Positions 49,622 to 58,942 of a stretch of 64,000 bases of DNA are shown piece by piece. Source of the DNA: Rhodococcus oxybenzonivorans (GTDB lineage: Bacteria; Actinomycetota; Actinomycetes; Mycobacteriales; Mycobacteriaceae). The stretch is taken from the NCBI RefSeq assembly GCF_003130705.1, contig NZ_CP021354.1, positions 6,386,001 to 6,450,000 on the forward strand, given 5' to 3'. The translations under genes were made by a program, and so were the position numbers. The notes under the pieces were generated by a model. The model worked only from the letters and a program-made list of their open reading frames with translations. It was not told where the DNA came from and did no database searches. Each line of letters begins with the position of its first letter. Position 1 is the first letter of the stretch.

Positions 49622-51832
49622 CTAGCCTGGCAGCGGAATGATCACGCCCGGCAGAATTTCGATCTGCGTGGGCGCCGGTAACTGGAGCTGCGGCGGGGGC
49701 TGGATCGGCGGTAGCGGTGCCGGCGGCGGCGGCGCCTCTACGGGAGCCGGCGGCGGGTTTGCGGTTTGGCCGTTGCCACTTCCGGACCCGCTGCCGCTAC
49801 TCGAAACGCCGCTCCACGAAGGAACACCCGCCTGCCCACCGATGGGGTCCGGCCAGGGGAATTCTTCCCAGTCGGTGTCCTCGAGGGCACCGTCCATCGT
49901 TCCCTTCCAGATGTCGGACGGCAGGCTGGACCCGTAGATCAGCCCACCCCAGCTGTTGTTGATCGCGGTGGCGTCGGCCTTACCGATCCACACCGCCGTC
50001 GACAACGACGGCGTGTAACCGACCATCCAGGCGTCCTTGTTCTCACCGGTATCGCCCAGCTGCGCGGTGCCCGTCTTCGCCGCCGACGGTCGTCCTCCCG
50101 CGAGTGCGTGACCACGGGAATAGGCAGCCACCGGCATCAAGGCCTGGCTTATGTTGTCGGCGACCGCGGCCTCGAGTCGACGCTCCCCGGGGCTCGGCGC
50201 CCGATCGAACAGGACCACTCCATCGGCGGTCACCACGCGCTGGACGAAGTACGGCGGGTGGTAGATGCCGGAGGCGGCGAGCGTCGCATACGCCGACGCC
50301 ATATCGATCGGACGGGACAAGTACTGACCGAGAACGATGCCGCCCTCGGGTTCGCCGCCGTTCTCACTCAACGTTTTGCCCTGTACCCCGGGGATGAACT
50401 CGGGAATCCCCGCCTTGTGCGCGGCGTCGGCAATGGACTGTGGACCGTTGTCCAAGGACATCATGAGCCGGTAGAAACTGGTGTTCAGTGACCGTTTGGT
50501 GGCCTCGGCGATGGTGCACGTCCCGCAGGATTCACCCTCGACGTTGCCGATCTGCACATTGCCGACGGTCAGCGGGGCGCTGCTGAAGCGTGCAGAGAGC
50601 GGAATTCCCTGCTCGAGCGCGGCGGCCAAGCCGAACACCTTGAACGACGAGCCCGTCTGCAGCGGAGCCTGCGCGTAATCGAATCCGGCACCGTCCTCAC
50701 CGCCGTAATAGGCACGGACACCGCCGGTGCGCGGATCGATGGACACCACCGCGGTGCGCAGACCGGGATCCTCCCCTTCAAGGGTTTCGTGCACGGAGTC
50801 GATCGCGGCCTGCTGCGCTTTCGGGTCGATCGTCGTGGTGATCTGTAGGCCCTCGGTGTTCAGCGTCTGCTCGGAGATCCCGGCGTCCGACAGCTCCCGG
50901 AGGACCTGGTTGCGGATCAGACCCTCCGGGCCGGGCGCGGAGTTGGCGTCGGTGGGCCGATTGGCCGGCGCCGCGGCCGGAAACTCGATCTCGCTGCGGT
51001 CCTGAGCGGTGAGCACACCCATCTCGACCATGCCGTCGAGCACGTAGTTCCACCGGGCCTGCAACTGGTCGACGTTCGCTTCGGGGTCGAGGTACGACGG
51101 GCTCTGGATCACCGAGGCCAGCACGGCGCCTTCGGCCACCGACAGCTCACCGACCGGCTTGTCGAAGTACGCCCGCGACGCCGCCTCGATGCCATAGGCA
51201 CCACGGCCGAAATAGATGGTGTTGAGGTAGGCCGCGAGGATCTCGTCCTTCGACCACTCGCGGGCCATCTTGGTGGAGATGACGAGTTCGCGCATCTTCC
51301 GATACACGTTTCGGTCGGCGCCGACCAGCACGTTCTTGACGTACTGCTGGGTGATCGTCGACCCGCCACCGGCGCTTTCCTTGCCGAGGACGTTGTCGCG
51401 GGCGGCTCGCACGAATCCCGTGATCGAGAAGCCGGGGTTGGAGTAGAAGTTCCGGTCCTCCGCCGACAGGACAGCGTCCCGGACGTGCTGCGGTATCTCC
51501 CCGAGCGCGATTTCGGTGCGGTTACCCTCCGGGGGAATCACCTTGGCCAATTCGGTGGCGCCGTCCGCGGCCAACACCGTCGCCACCTGATTGGTCTTCA
51601 TATCCGACGGGCGCGGGACCTCGGCCTGGACGTAACTCACCAGGAACATCACGAGGGGAATGACCAGCACGAGCGCAATCACGCCCAGACCGACGCGGCG
51701 GACCGTGCGCCAGCGGCGGGACTTCTTCTTCCCTGCTCGCGGCGTGCTCGTCGCTGCTGCGCCGTCGTCACCGACAGGCGTGCCACCGGACTCGGCGGTG
51801 CCATCGCCCGTCGCGTCGTTGCCAGAACTCAC
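49622..51832 (-). CDS. Second class A penicillin-binding protein, paralogue of the ponA at 40741
   Basis: 736 aa, GTG start with GGGAG upstream. Membrane helix VIPLVMFLVSYV, glycosyltransferase (DAVLSAEDRNFYSNPG, GGGSTITQQYVKNV) and transpeptidase (SSFKVFGLA, SLNTSFYRLM, AAKTGTAQL). Same order and many identical stretches as the gene at 40741, but a short N-terminal tail instead of the long Pro-rich one, and a Pro/Gly-rich C-terminus. Clearly an old tandem-type duplicate separated by the DUF1707/ino1 genes, not ponA2 with a PASTA domain. Confidence 0.95.
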   Translation of the reverse strand: MSSGNDATGDGTAESGGTPVGDDGAAATSTPRAGKKKSRRWRTVRRVGLGVIALVLVIPLVMFLVSYVQAEVPRPSDMKTNQVATVLAADGATELAKVIPPEGNRTEIALGEIPQHVRDAVLSAEDRNFYSNPGFSITGFVRAARDNVLGKESAGGGSTITQQYVKNVLVGADRNVYRKMRELVISTKMAREWSKDEILAAYLNTIYFGRGAYGIEAASRAYFDKPVGELSVAEGAVLASVIQSPSYLDPEANVDQLQARWNYVLDGMVEMGVLTAQDRSEIEFPAAAPANRPTDANSAPGPEGLIRNQVLRELSDAGISEQTLNTEGLQITTTIDPKAQQAAIDSVHETLEGEDPGLRTAVVSIDPRTGGVRAYYGGEDGAGFDYAQAPLQTGSSFKVFGLAAALEQGIPLSARFSSAPLTVGNVQIGNVEGESCGTCTIAEATKRSLNTSFYRLMMSLDNGPQSIADAAHKAGIPEFIPGVQGKTLSENGGEPEGGIVLGQYLSRPIDMASAYATLAASGIYHPPYFVQRVVTADGVVLFDRAPSPGERRLEAAVADNISQALMPVAAYSRGHALAGGRPSAAKTGTAQLGDTGENKDAWMVGYTPSLSTAVWIGKADATAINNSWGGLIYGSSLPSDIWKGTMDGALEDTDWEEFPWPDPIGGQAGVPSWSGVSSSGSGSGSGNGQTANPPPAPVEAPPPPAPLPPIQPPPQLQLPAPTQIEILPGVIIPLPG

Positions 51833-51964
51833 TTACACACTCCCGGTCAGGTATCCGGTCACGGAGGATCATCGCACCCACCCCGTACGTATGTTATGTG
51901 ATTGCCCCGAGTGTGACGCGCACCGCGCTACCGATCAGCAAATAATCCGACCACTTGTCCTGTT

Positions 51965-52156
51965 TCAGCGGACGCGGGCGCGCGCAGCAACTGCGAGCCC
52001 CGACAGCAGCAGACAACCCAGCAACACCAGCGCCGGTGTGACACCGGGATCACCGTTCACCACCTCCACGACCGCGGCGATGAACGCCATCACCGTGAAG
52101 AACCCGAGGATTCCGATGAGAACCTCGAGTCGCTGCCGCTTCGCCACCGGATGCAT
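51965..52156 (-). CDS. Tiny two-helix membrane protein of the sugar ABC operon (MusI-like)
   Basis: 63 aa, two membrane segments (VLIGILGFFTVMAFIAAVVEVV and PALVLLGCLLLSGLAVAA) with a basic N- and C-terminus. It begins 6 bp after the second permease gene, so it belongs to the transporter operon. In Corynebacterium glutamicum the maltose importer MusEFGK2 needs MusI, an integral membrane protein encoded at the operon end. The present protein has the same place; homology by sequence is not proven. Confidence 0.65.
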   Translation of the reverse strand: MHPVAKRQRLEVLIGILGFFTVMAFIAAVVEVVNGDPGVTPALVLLGCLLLSGLAVAARARVR

Positions 52157-52162
52157 CTGGTG

Positions 52163-53056
52163 TTAGCTCTTCACGCCGCCGGCCGTCAGCCCCGACACGA
52201 TGCGGCGCTGGAACAGCAGCACCATGATCACCAACGGAATGGTGACGATGGTGCCCGCTGCCATGATCGCCGCGTACGGCACGACATGCGGGTCGTTGCC
52301 GGAGAACCGGGCGATCGCGACGGTGACCGGTTCGGTGGCATCACTCGACAGCTGGCTGGCGAGGAGATACTCGTTGACGGTGGCGATGAACGCCAGGATG
52401 GCGGTGGTGAACAGCGCGGGCGCGGCCAGCGGCAACATCACCAGCCGGAACGCCTGGCCCCGGTTGGCGCCGTCGATCCGGGCCGCCTCCTCGAGCTCCC
52501 ACGGGAGTTCCTTGAAGAACGACGTCAGGGTGTAGATGGTGAGCGGGAGGACGAACGAGATGTTGGGGATGATCATCGCCTGATAGGTGCCGATCCAGCC
52601 GATGTTCGTGAAGAACTGGAACAGCGGAGTGACCAGTGCGACGACGGGGAACATCGACGCGCCGAGCACGATGCCGACCACCACGTACTTGAACCGGAAC
52701 TCGATACGAGCCAGGGCGTAGGCCGTGAAGATGCCGACAGCCAGAGCCACCGCGGTGGTGACGCCACCGACGATCATGCTGTTGATCAAGGCCCGCGTGA
52801 AGTTGTTGCCGCTGCTCGTCGACAACGCGTTCTGGAAGTTCTCGAGGGTCAAGTGCGTCGGCCACGGTGTGGTGTCGAAGGTGTAGTCGGGGTCGCGGAA
52901 CGCCGTCACCATCATCCAGTAGAACGGGGCGAGACCCCAGACGAGGATGATCGCGACGCCGACGTAGATGCGGGTGTTCTTGAAAGCGAATCGCCGGGGA
53001 CGGTTGCGCCGCGCCGAGGTGTCGGGGACGTCCGGTTCCGGTGCGCGATGCGTCAC
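52163..53056 (-). CDS. musG: Sugar ABC transporter permease (MusG/MalG type)
   Basis: 297 aa from GTG 53056, overlapping the preceding permease by 4 bp (GTGA). Six membrane helices and the cytoplasmic EAA loop ELEEAARIDGANRGQAFRLVMLPLAAPAL that contacts the ATPase. The C-terminal VAIARFSGNDPHVVPYAAIMAAGTIVTIPLVIMVLLFQRRIVSGLTAGGVK segment is typical for CUT1 MalG-like subunits. Fourth gene of the operon. Confidence 0.92.
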   Translation of the reverse strand: MTHRAPEPDVPDTSARRNRPRRFAFKNTRIYVGVAIILVWGLAPFYWMMVTAFRDPDYTFDTTPWPTHLTLENFQNALSTSSGNNFTRALINSMIVGGVTTAVALAVGIFTAYALARIEFRFKYVVVGIVLGASMFPVVALVTPLFQFFTNIGWIGTYQAMIIPNISFVLPLTIYTLTSFFKELPWELEEAARIDGANRGQAFRLVMLPLAAPALFTTAILAFIATVNEYLLASQLSSDATEPVTVAIARFSGNDPHVVPYAAIMAAGTIVTIPLVIMVLLFQRRIVSGLTAGGVKS

Positions 53057-54102
53057 GGCTTCGGCCCCTTTCGCTGTGCTTCCTGAGTTTCGACGGCATT
53101 GGCACCGAGAAACTTCACGAGGACGAATGCGACCGCGAAGATCATCAGGAATGTGATGGTCGAGAGCGCCGACGCGCTGTTGAACCCTTGCCGCACCTGG
53201 TCGACCACCAGTATCGACACGGTGGTGGTGGCAGGGTTGCCGCCCGTCAGGATGGCGGGCAGGTCGTACATGCGCAGGGCGTCCATGGTGCGGAACAGGA
53301 TCGCCACCATCAGAGCAGGCTTGACCAGAGGGAGTGTGATCCGGCGGAACCGCTGCCACGCCGAGGCGCCGTCGACGCGGGCTGCCTCGTACACGTCCTG
53401 AGGAATCATCTGCAGACCGGCGAGGATCAGCAGTGCCATGAACGGAGTGGTTTTCCAGACGTCGGAGATGATCACGGCGAAGCGGGCCGGCCATTCGTCC
53501 GACGTCCACAGAATCTGGGTGCCGAGTAACCGGTTGGCGATGCCGTCGTAGGCGAAGATGAAGTACCACAGCTTGGCGGTGACCGCGGTCGGGATGGCCC
53601 ACGGGATCAGGACGGCCGCGCGCAGCAGTGCGCGACCTTTGAATGTCTTGCCCATGATGATCGCCATCCACAGGCCGATCGCGACCTCGATGCCGACAGT
53701 GACGACGGTGAAGAAGGCCGTGTTACCGACCGCCGACCAGAACTGGGACCCGAGTGTGCCCGGGGGGCACGCCACGGCCGCACCCCCCGGAGAGGTGCAT
53801 TGCTGCAGGATCCAGTGCGTGTAGTTGGTGAATCCGGCCCAACCGCCCTCGACGAACATGCCCGTCGACGGGTCGAGACCGGCATCCTTCTGGAACGACA
53901 TCACCAGGGCCCGGATCACCGGGTACCCGATGACGACGGCCAGGACCGCCAGCGTCGGGACGACGAACAGCCACGCGCGGCGACCGCTCAGCCCAAAGCG
54001 TCGCCCGTTCTCACTCTCCGCACGCGTACCGCGGCCGGGATCGGAATCCCCGGCCGCGGTACGGGCCGGCGCCCCACTGGTGGTCCCAGTCGGAACGGCC
54101 AT
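53053..54102 (-). CDS. musF: Sugar ABC transporter permease (MusF/MalF type)
   Basis: 349 aa from ATG 54102 (AGGAG 5 bases upstream; GTG 54108 is too close to it). Cytoplasmic N-terminal tail of about 45 residues, then six helices (first: AWLFVVPTLAVLAVVIGYPVIRALVMSF). EAA loop YEAARVDGASAWQRFRRITLPLVKPALM. CUT1 family inner-membrane subunit that pairs with the MusG-like protein. Third gene of the operon, 31 bp after the binding protein. Confidence 0.92.
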   Translation of the reverse strand: MAVPTGTTSGAPARTAAGDSDPGRGTRAESENGRRFGLSGRRAWLFVVPTLAVLAVVIGYPVIRALVMSFQKDAGLDPSTGMFVEGGWAGFTNYTHWILQQCTSPGGAAVACPPGTLGSQFWSAVGNTAFFTVVTVGIEVAIGLWMAIIMGKTFKGRALLRAAVLIPWAIPTAVTAKLWYFIFAYDGIANRLLGTQILWTSDEWPARFAVIISDVWKTTPFMALLILAGLQMIPQDVYEAARVDGASAWQRFRRITLPLVKPALMVAILFRTMDALRMYDLPAILTGGNPATTTVSILVVDQVRQGFNSASALSTITFLMIFAVAFVLVKFLGANAVETQEAQRKGPKP

Positions 54103-54133
54103 CTTCACTCCTGTGTTCTACGAGCCGGTGTTG

Positions 54134-55408
54134 CTACGAGCCCGCGGACTGGATACCGGACTGCATGTCCGTGATCGCCTGGTCGACGGACTTCTCACCC
54201 TTGATGGCGGCGTAGGCGTTGTCCTGCACGGCCTTCGACACAGCCGGGTAGAACGGGGTGACCGGGCGGGGAACAGCGTTTTCGATCGACACCTTCAGCG
54301 TGGGCATGAAGGGGTACTTCGCCACGATCTCCGGGTCGTCGTACAGCGCGGCACGGACCGGGGGAAGCGAGTCCATCGCCATGATGCGCTGCGCCTGCTC
54401 GCCCTGCAGGAAGGTCAGGAAGTCGCGAGCGGTTGCCTTGTTCTCCGAGAACGCGCTGATGGCGGCGTTGTAGCCACCGAGCGTCGAGGTGCCGATGCCG
54501 TCCTTGCCGGGCAGCGGGGCGACCGCGAACTTGCCCTTCACCGCGGACGAGTCCTTCTCGGCGTTGGCGTACACGTACGGCCAGTTACGCAGGAACAGCG
54601 CCTTGCCGTCCTCGAAGGCCTTCTGGCTTTCGGGCTCCTTGAACGTGGTGTCCTGAGCCGGGATGTCCCCGTTCTTGAAGTTGTCCACGAGGACCTGCAG
54701 ACCCGCGCGGGACTCCGGGCTGTCGACGGTGGGGGTCTTGCCGTCCTCACCGACGAACGAACCACCGAACGCGTTGATGACCTCGGCGGTGTTCACCGTC
54801 AGGCCCTCGTAGGGCGCGAACTGACCGGCGTAGCAGTCGATGTTGTTGGTCTTGGCCACCTCGCACGCCGCGACGAGTTCCGTCCACGTCTTCGGGGCGG
54901 CGGGGAGCAGGTCGCTGCGGTAGTACAGCAGCCCACCGTTGGTGTTCTTGGGTGCCGCGTACTGGGTGCCGTTGTAGGTGGCACTTTCCACGGTGGCGGG
55001 GAGGATTCCGGTGTTGTCGACCGCGAACTCACCGGTCAGCGGCTGCAGCCAGCCCTTGGCCGCGAACTCCGCGGTCCAGGGCACGTCGAGTGCCACGACG
55101 TCGTAGTCGGACTGCTTGGCCTGCAGGTGCTGGACGAGGTCGTCGTGCGCCTGATCGGCGTCGTTCGACTGCTCCTTGAACGTCACCTGCTCGTCCGGGT
55201 GCTCGGCATTCCACGCGTCGATGATCTGGCGGACGACCCCGGTCTCGGTGGTGTCCTTGCCCTCGACGTACGTGATGGGTCCGCGGCCGTCGAGGTTCTC
55301 CGACGTGGAGTCGCTGCCGCTGTCGCTCGAGCACGCGGTGAGCGTGACCAGCGACGCAGCGGTGGCAAGCACCGCGGCGCGCCGGACCGCTCTCGAAATC
55401 TGAACCAT
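54134..55408 (-). CDS. musE: Sugar-binding lipoprotein (MusE/LpqY-like)
   Basis: 424 aa from ATG 55408 (GGGGAG 6 bases upstream). Lipobox LTAC with Cys26. The mature protein is a class I CUT1 solute-binding protein: VVALDVPWTAEFAAKGWLQPLTG, GLLYYRSDLLP, GGSFVGEDGKTP and PLPGKDGIGTSTLGGYNAAISAFS. The ALDVxWTAEFAxxGW segment also occurs in trehalose-binding LpqY, so alpha-glucosides (maltose or trehalose) are likely. Second gene of the operon; the 180-bp gap before it shows no obvious hairpin. Confidence 0.88.
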   Translation of the reverse strand: MVQISRAVRRAAVLATAASLVTLTACSSDSGSDSTSENLDGRGPITYVEGKDTTETGVVRQIIDAWNAEHPDEQVTFKEQSNDADQAHDDLVQHLQAKQSDYDVVALDVPWTAEFAAKGWLQPLTGEFAVDNTGILPATVESATYNGTQYAAPKNTNGGLLYYRSDLLPAAPKTWTELVAACEVAKTNNIDCYAGQFAPYEGLTVNTAEVINAFGGSFVGEDGKTPTVDSPESRAGLQVLVDNFKNGDIPAQDTTFKEPESQKAFEDGKALFLRNWPYVYANAEKDSSAVKGKFAVAPLPGKDGIGTSTLGGYNAAISAFSENKATARDFLTFLQGEQAQRIMAMDSLPPVRAALYDDPEIVAKYPFMPTLKVSIENAVPRPVTPFYPAVSKAVQDNAYAAIKGEKSVDQAITDMQSGIQSAGS

Positions 55409-55588
55409 GGAGTCTCCCCGTAGGTAGATGTGGATGAACCCGCCACCGGCACCGGGATTCCGGCACATTGCACACGAAATCCGTCGGCACCGGTGCGGTG
55501 TCGGAACATACTGTGGCACGGAACACGGCCGAAGTGCCGCATTACCCCCGACCTGAATCGTTCAGGAACGGCGGCGCGGACTCCGCGG

Positions 55589-56662
55589 CTAGCTCAGCCG
55601 GTATCCCTCGGACGCCGAGAACAGGTGTACCGCGGCGGGATCGACGTGCAGTTTCACCAGGTCGCCCTTGCGTGGGGGGTTCCGCCAATCGGCGCGTGCC
55701 ACCAGCTGGTGTGTCTCGCCGTTGACGGTGCTGCGACCGTAGATGTAGGCGTCGGATCCGAGCTCCTCGACCACCGCGACCTCCATCGGGATGCCCGTGG
55801 TGGACAGCTCGAGGTGCTCGGGACGGATGCCCACCACCACCTGGGTTTCGGACGATTCCGAGCGCAGTTGGCGGGGCAGGGGAATCGTCGCGTCGCCGAG
55901 CACGACCCCGTCCGGAGTGATCGGCAAGGTGAACAGATTCATCGACGGCGAACCCATGAAGCCGGCGACGAACACGTTGGCCGGCTTGCTGTAGAGGTCG
56001 CGCGGCGAAGCGCACTGCTGCAGCACCCCATCCTTGAGCACAGCCACCCGATCACCCATCGTCATCGCCTCGACCTGGTCGTGGGTCACGTACACCATCG
56101 TGGTCTCGAGGCGGCGCTGAAGTTGCGCGATCTGCGTCCGCGTCTGCACGCGGAGCTTGGCGTCGAGGTTCGACAGCGGCTCGTCCATCAGGAACACCTG
56201 AGGTTGCCGGACGATCGCACGGCCCATCGCGACCCGCTGACGCTGACCGCCGGACAGCGCCTTGGGCTTGCGGTCGAGGTACGGCTCGAGGTCGAGCAGC
56301 TTGGCCGTCTCCTCGACGCGCTGCCTGATGTCGGCCTTCGGTTTCCCGGCGAGCTTCAGCGCGAAACCCATGTTCTCGGCCACCGACATGTGCGGATAGA
56401 GGGCGTAGTTCTGGAACACCATCGCAATATCCCGCTGCTTCGGCTCCTGGCCGGTGACGTCCCGGTCGCCAATGAGGATTCGCCCACTGTGCACGTCTTC
56501 GAGTCCCGCGAGCATGCGCAGTGATGTGGACTTGCCGCAGCCGGAGGGTCCGACCAGCACGAGGAACTCACCGTCCTCGATCTTCAGATCGAGCTGATCG
56601 ACGGCCGGCTTGTCCGAGCCGGGGAACAAACAGGTGGCACCGTCATAGGTCACTGTGGCCAT
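55589..56662 (-). CDS. musK: Sugar ABC transporter ATP-binding protein (MusK/MsiK/UgpC type)
   Basis: 357 aa from ATG 56662. Walker A GPSGCGKST, Q-loop MVFQNYALYPHMSV, signature LSGGQRQRVAMGRAI, Walker B VFLMDEPLSNLDAKLR, H-loop VTHDQVEAMT, then a C-terminal MOI/TOBE regulatory domain with VVVGIRPEHLELS. CUT1 ATPases with this domain energise several sugar importers (MsiK-like). First gene of the operon musK-musE-musF-musG-small membrane gene, the order known from C. glutamicum. Confidence 0.93.
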   Translation of the reverse strand: MATVTYDGATCLFPGSDKPAVDQLDLKIEDGEFLVLVGPSGCGKSTSLRMLAGLEDVHSGRILIGDRDVTGQEPKQRDIAMVFQNYALYPHMSVAENMGFALKLAGKPKADIRQRVEETAKLLDLEPYLDRKPKALSGGQRQRVAMGRAIVRQPQVFLMDEPLSNLDAKLRVQTRTQIAQLQRRLETTMVYVTHDQVEAMTMGDRVAVLKDGVLQQCASPRDLYSKPANVFVAGFMGSPSMNLFTLPITPDGVVLGDATIPLPRQLRSESSETQVVVGIRPEHLELSTTGIPMEVAVVEELGSDAYIYGRSTVNGETHQLVARADWRNPPRKGDLVKLHVDPAAVHLFSASEGYRLS

Positions 56663-56732
56663 GAACGTCGAAGTCCCTTCTACCCGGCGCAGCGCGCGCA
56701 CGTGCGTGCGAATGTACCTTTCCGGGTCCCGA

Positions 56733-56791
56733 GGCGCTCCGCGCCCGTGCGCGGTTGAGGAGTGTCTGGACTCGTCAACCACTCACGGGCG
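56733..56791. repeat. Copy 1 of a dispersed 59-bp palindromic repeat
   Basis: Imperfect palindrome beginning GGCGCTCCGCGCCCGTG and ending CCACTCACGGGCG, 52 of 59 bases identical to the copy at 60859-60917. It fills the divergent gap between the musK-like and DUF2786 genes. Likely a REP/terminator-type element spread in this genus. Confidence 0.7.
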
Positions 56792-56803
56792 TAGCCTGCC
56801 CTG

Positions 56804-57622
56804 GTGAGTTCCGACAAGATGCTGACCCGCATCGGTGGGCTGCTCCGGCAGGCGGAATCCACCGACAACCCGCACGAGGGTGAAGCGTTCATGGCCGCGG
56901 CGCAGCGGCTCGCGACGGCCGCCTCCATCGACCTGGCCGTGGCCCGGTCACACGCTGCGGGCAAGGAGAAGCGGGCTACCCCTGCTCAACGCCTGATCAC
57001 CATCGGGGAACCGGGCAAGAAGGGACTGCGCACCTACGCGCAGCTGTTTCTGGTTATCGCCGCCGCCAACGACGTCCAATGCGACATCGCACAGACGTCG
57101 GCCGTGATCTACGCCTACGGATTCGCCGGCGACATCGACGTGTGCGAGGCCCTGTACACGAGCCTGCTGATCCAGATGGTGAGGGCGTCCGACGCCTACA
57201 TCAAATCGGGCGAGTACCGGAACGAGACGACGATGCGCACCCAGGTCGAGCAGCGCGGACGGCGTCGGGTCCGGACCACGGTGCGGCGACCGGTTGCGGG
57301 TGTGACCGCCCGGCTGAACTTTCAACTCGCCTACGCAGCACGCATCGGGCACCGCCTCGCCGACGCGAAGAGGGACGCCGAGGACGAGGCGACGTCCGTT
57401 CCGGAGTCGTCGGCGGAGACCGCGCTAGTGCTGCGCGACAAGCAGCTCGAGCTGAAGGACTACTACTCCGAGAACTCTCAGGCACGCGGGACGTGGCGTG
57501 GGGCGCGCGCGTCGGCGGGCCACGCGTCGGGCGCTCGCCGGGCCGGGGACCGGGCCGCACGGACGGCGCGATTGAGCAATTCGCCCGAGCTGTCGACCGC
57601 ACGAAAACAGATTCCGTCGTGA
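56804..57622 (+). CDS. DUF2786 protein
   Basis: 272 aa, GTG start. N-terminal DUF2786: SDKMLTRIGGLLRQAESTDNPHEGEAFMAAAQRLATAASIDLAVARS, the helical signature; then a middle domain (about 65-215) with LRTYAQLFLVIAAANDVQCDIAQTSAVIYAYGFAGDIDVCEALYTSLLIQM and an arginine-rich stretch. The C-terminus is basic and probably disordered. Function unknown. Its stop overlaps the GTG of the next gene (GTGA), coupling it to a putative metallopeptidase. Confidence 0.85.
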   Translation: MSSDKMLTRIGGLLRQAESTDNPHEGEAFMAAAQRLATAASIDLAVARSHAAGKEKRATPAQRLITIGEPGKKGLRTYAQLFLVIAAANDVQCDIAQTSAVIYAYGFAGDIDVCEALYTSLLIQMVRASDAYIKSGEYRNETTMRTQVEQRGRRRVRTTVRRPVAGVTARLNFQLAYAARIGHRLADAKRDAEDEATSVPESSAETALVLRDKQLELKDYYSENSQARGTWRGARASAGHASGARRAGDRAARTARLSNSPELSTARKQIPS

Positions 57623-58143
57623 GGCGCACCCGCGACACCCAGCGTGCTGCCGTCTATGAGGCGGAAGCGTTGGTGCGCACGATGTTCGATCGCGCCGACG
57701 AGCGTGGGCTGCGCGTCGTCGACGTGCTGGGGTCGCAGGTGACGCTGCCGGTGGAACGGAAATTCGCGTCCATCGAGTCGGTGCAGGACTACGTGAACCG
57801 GGTGCTCGCTCTCAACTGGGTGCGGGAGATGTGGGCGCGAGCCGCCACGCCGATCCATGTGCGCACGAGGGCGGGCAGCAAGGCCGCGCACTACGAAAGT
57901 GACTGCGCCACAATGGCCGTCCCCGAGTACCGCAGCGGCAAAGCCTGGGCATTCCGGGAACTGGTGGTACTGCACGAGATCGCACATCACCTGGACCCCT
58001 CCGACCCCGACGATCCGAGCACCGCGGCACACGGACCGGAGTACGTCGACCGCTACCTCACCTTGGTGGGTGAAATCATCGGCCCGGAAGCAGCGTTCGT
58101 CCTGCGGGCGATGCTGCTGGCGGGTGGTGTGCGGCTGAGTTGA
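57619..58143 (+). CDS. Putative zinc metallohydrolase (HExxH; TIGR04338-like)
   Basis: 174 aa, GTG start overlapping the upstream stop by 4 bp. Zinc site FRELVVLHEIAHHLDPSDPDDPSTAAHGPEYVDRYL contains HEIAHH (HExxH) and a downstream H-G-x-E-Y for the third ligand. The N-terminal half has RDTQRAAVYEAEALVRTMFDRA. The pair DUF2786 plus this metallohydrolase recurs in actinobacteria; the substrate is not known. Neither a signal peptide nor a membrane segment is seen, so it acts inside the cell. Confidence 0.85.
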   Translation: MRRTRDTQRAAVYEAEALVRTMFDRADERGLRVVDVLGSQVTLPVERKFASIESVQDYVNRVLALNWVREMWARAATPIHVRTRAGSKAAHYESDCATMAVPEYRSGKAWAFRELVVLHEIAHHLDPSDPDDPSTAAHGPEYVDRYLTLVGEIIGPEAAFVLRAMLLAGGVRLS

Positions 58144-58174
58144 TGCCGGTGACCAGCACAGCCGGATCGCCCGG

Positions 58175-58942
58175 TCAGCGTGTCCAGTTCAACGTGCTGA
58201 TGTCCACGTCGACCGCCTCGAAAGGTGCCCTGAGCGCGGTCGCGCTCGCCCAACCACGCACGAGGACACCGGCATCGGTCTCCTCGGAATCCTCGTTGTC
58301 GTCGGCGTGAATTTCGGCGAACGTGACGGTCACGAACCCGTCGTCCGCTTCACCGACGTTCGCCTGGACGGCGCCGAATGCCGCGAGCGGGGCCGGGCGC
58401 AGCCCCTTCAACTCGTCGAGCGGAATGTCCGGTGCGTTCACATTCAGCACCGTGCCCGCGGTGCCGTTCTCGACGATCCAGTCCAACGCCTGCCGGCACA
58501 CGACTTCGGCGGTGTCCCAATGCCTGGGGTTCGACGTGGCCAGCGACACCGCCAACGCCAGCGTGCCGTGCGTGGCGCCCGTCAGCGCCGCCCCGACCGT
58601 GCCCGAATGCAGAATCGCGTGACCAGTGTTGGGGCCGTGATTGATTCCCGACAGCACGATGTCCGGTGGCGGCCCGAACGCACCGCTCGTCGCCACGAAA
58701 CTGATCAGCGCGGGGGACGCTTCCACCGCATGGACCGCCACCCCGGGAAGGTCCGGGAATTCCCGCCTCGACATCCGCAGCCGGCCGTTGCTTTCCAACG
58801 CGGTCAGCGACGCACTCGCTCCACTGCGCTCCTCGTGCGGTGCCGCGACCACCACGTCGAGTCCGGCGGCGAACGCCAGGCGGGCGAGCAGGGAAATACC
58901 GTGACTGTCCACGCCGTCGTCATTGGTGACCAGAGCCCTCAC
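58175..58942 (-). CDS. surE: 5'/3'-nucleotidase SurE
   Basis: 255 aa. SurE start MRALVTNDDGVDSHGISLLARLA (metal-binding NDD), APHEERSGASASLTA, and LSGINHGPNTGHAILHSGTVGAALTGATHG, all diagnostic. Dephosphorylates nucleoside monophosphates, possibly polyphosphate. Its ATG lies 4 bp inside the PfkB kinase gene, so it is the second gene of a coupled pair. The C-terminus contains an acidic stretch (HADDNEDSEETDAG) that is longer than in E. coli SurE. Confidence 0.95.
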   Translation of the reverse strand: MRALVTNDDGVDSHGISLLARLAFAAGLDVVVAAPHEERSGASASLTALESNGRLRMSRREFPDLPGVAVHAVEASPALISFVATSGAFGPPPDIVLSGINHGPNTGHAILHSGTVGAALTGATHGTLALAVSLATSNPRHWDTAEVVCRQALDWIVENGTAGTVLNVNAPDIPLDELKGLRPAPLAAFGAVQANVGEADDGFVTVTFAEIHADDNEDSEETDAGVLVRGWASATALRAPFEAVDVDISTLNWTR

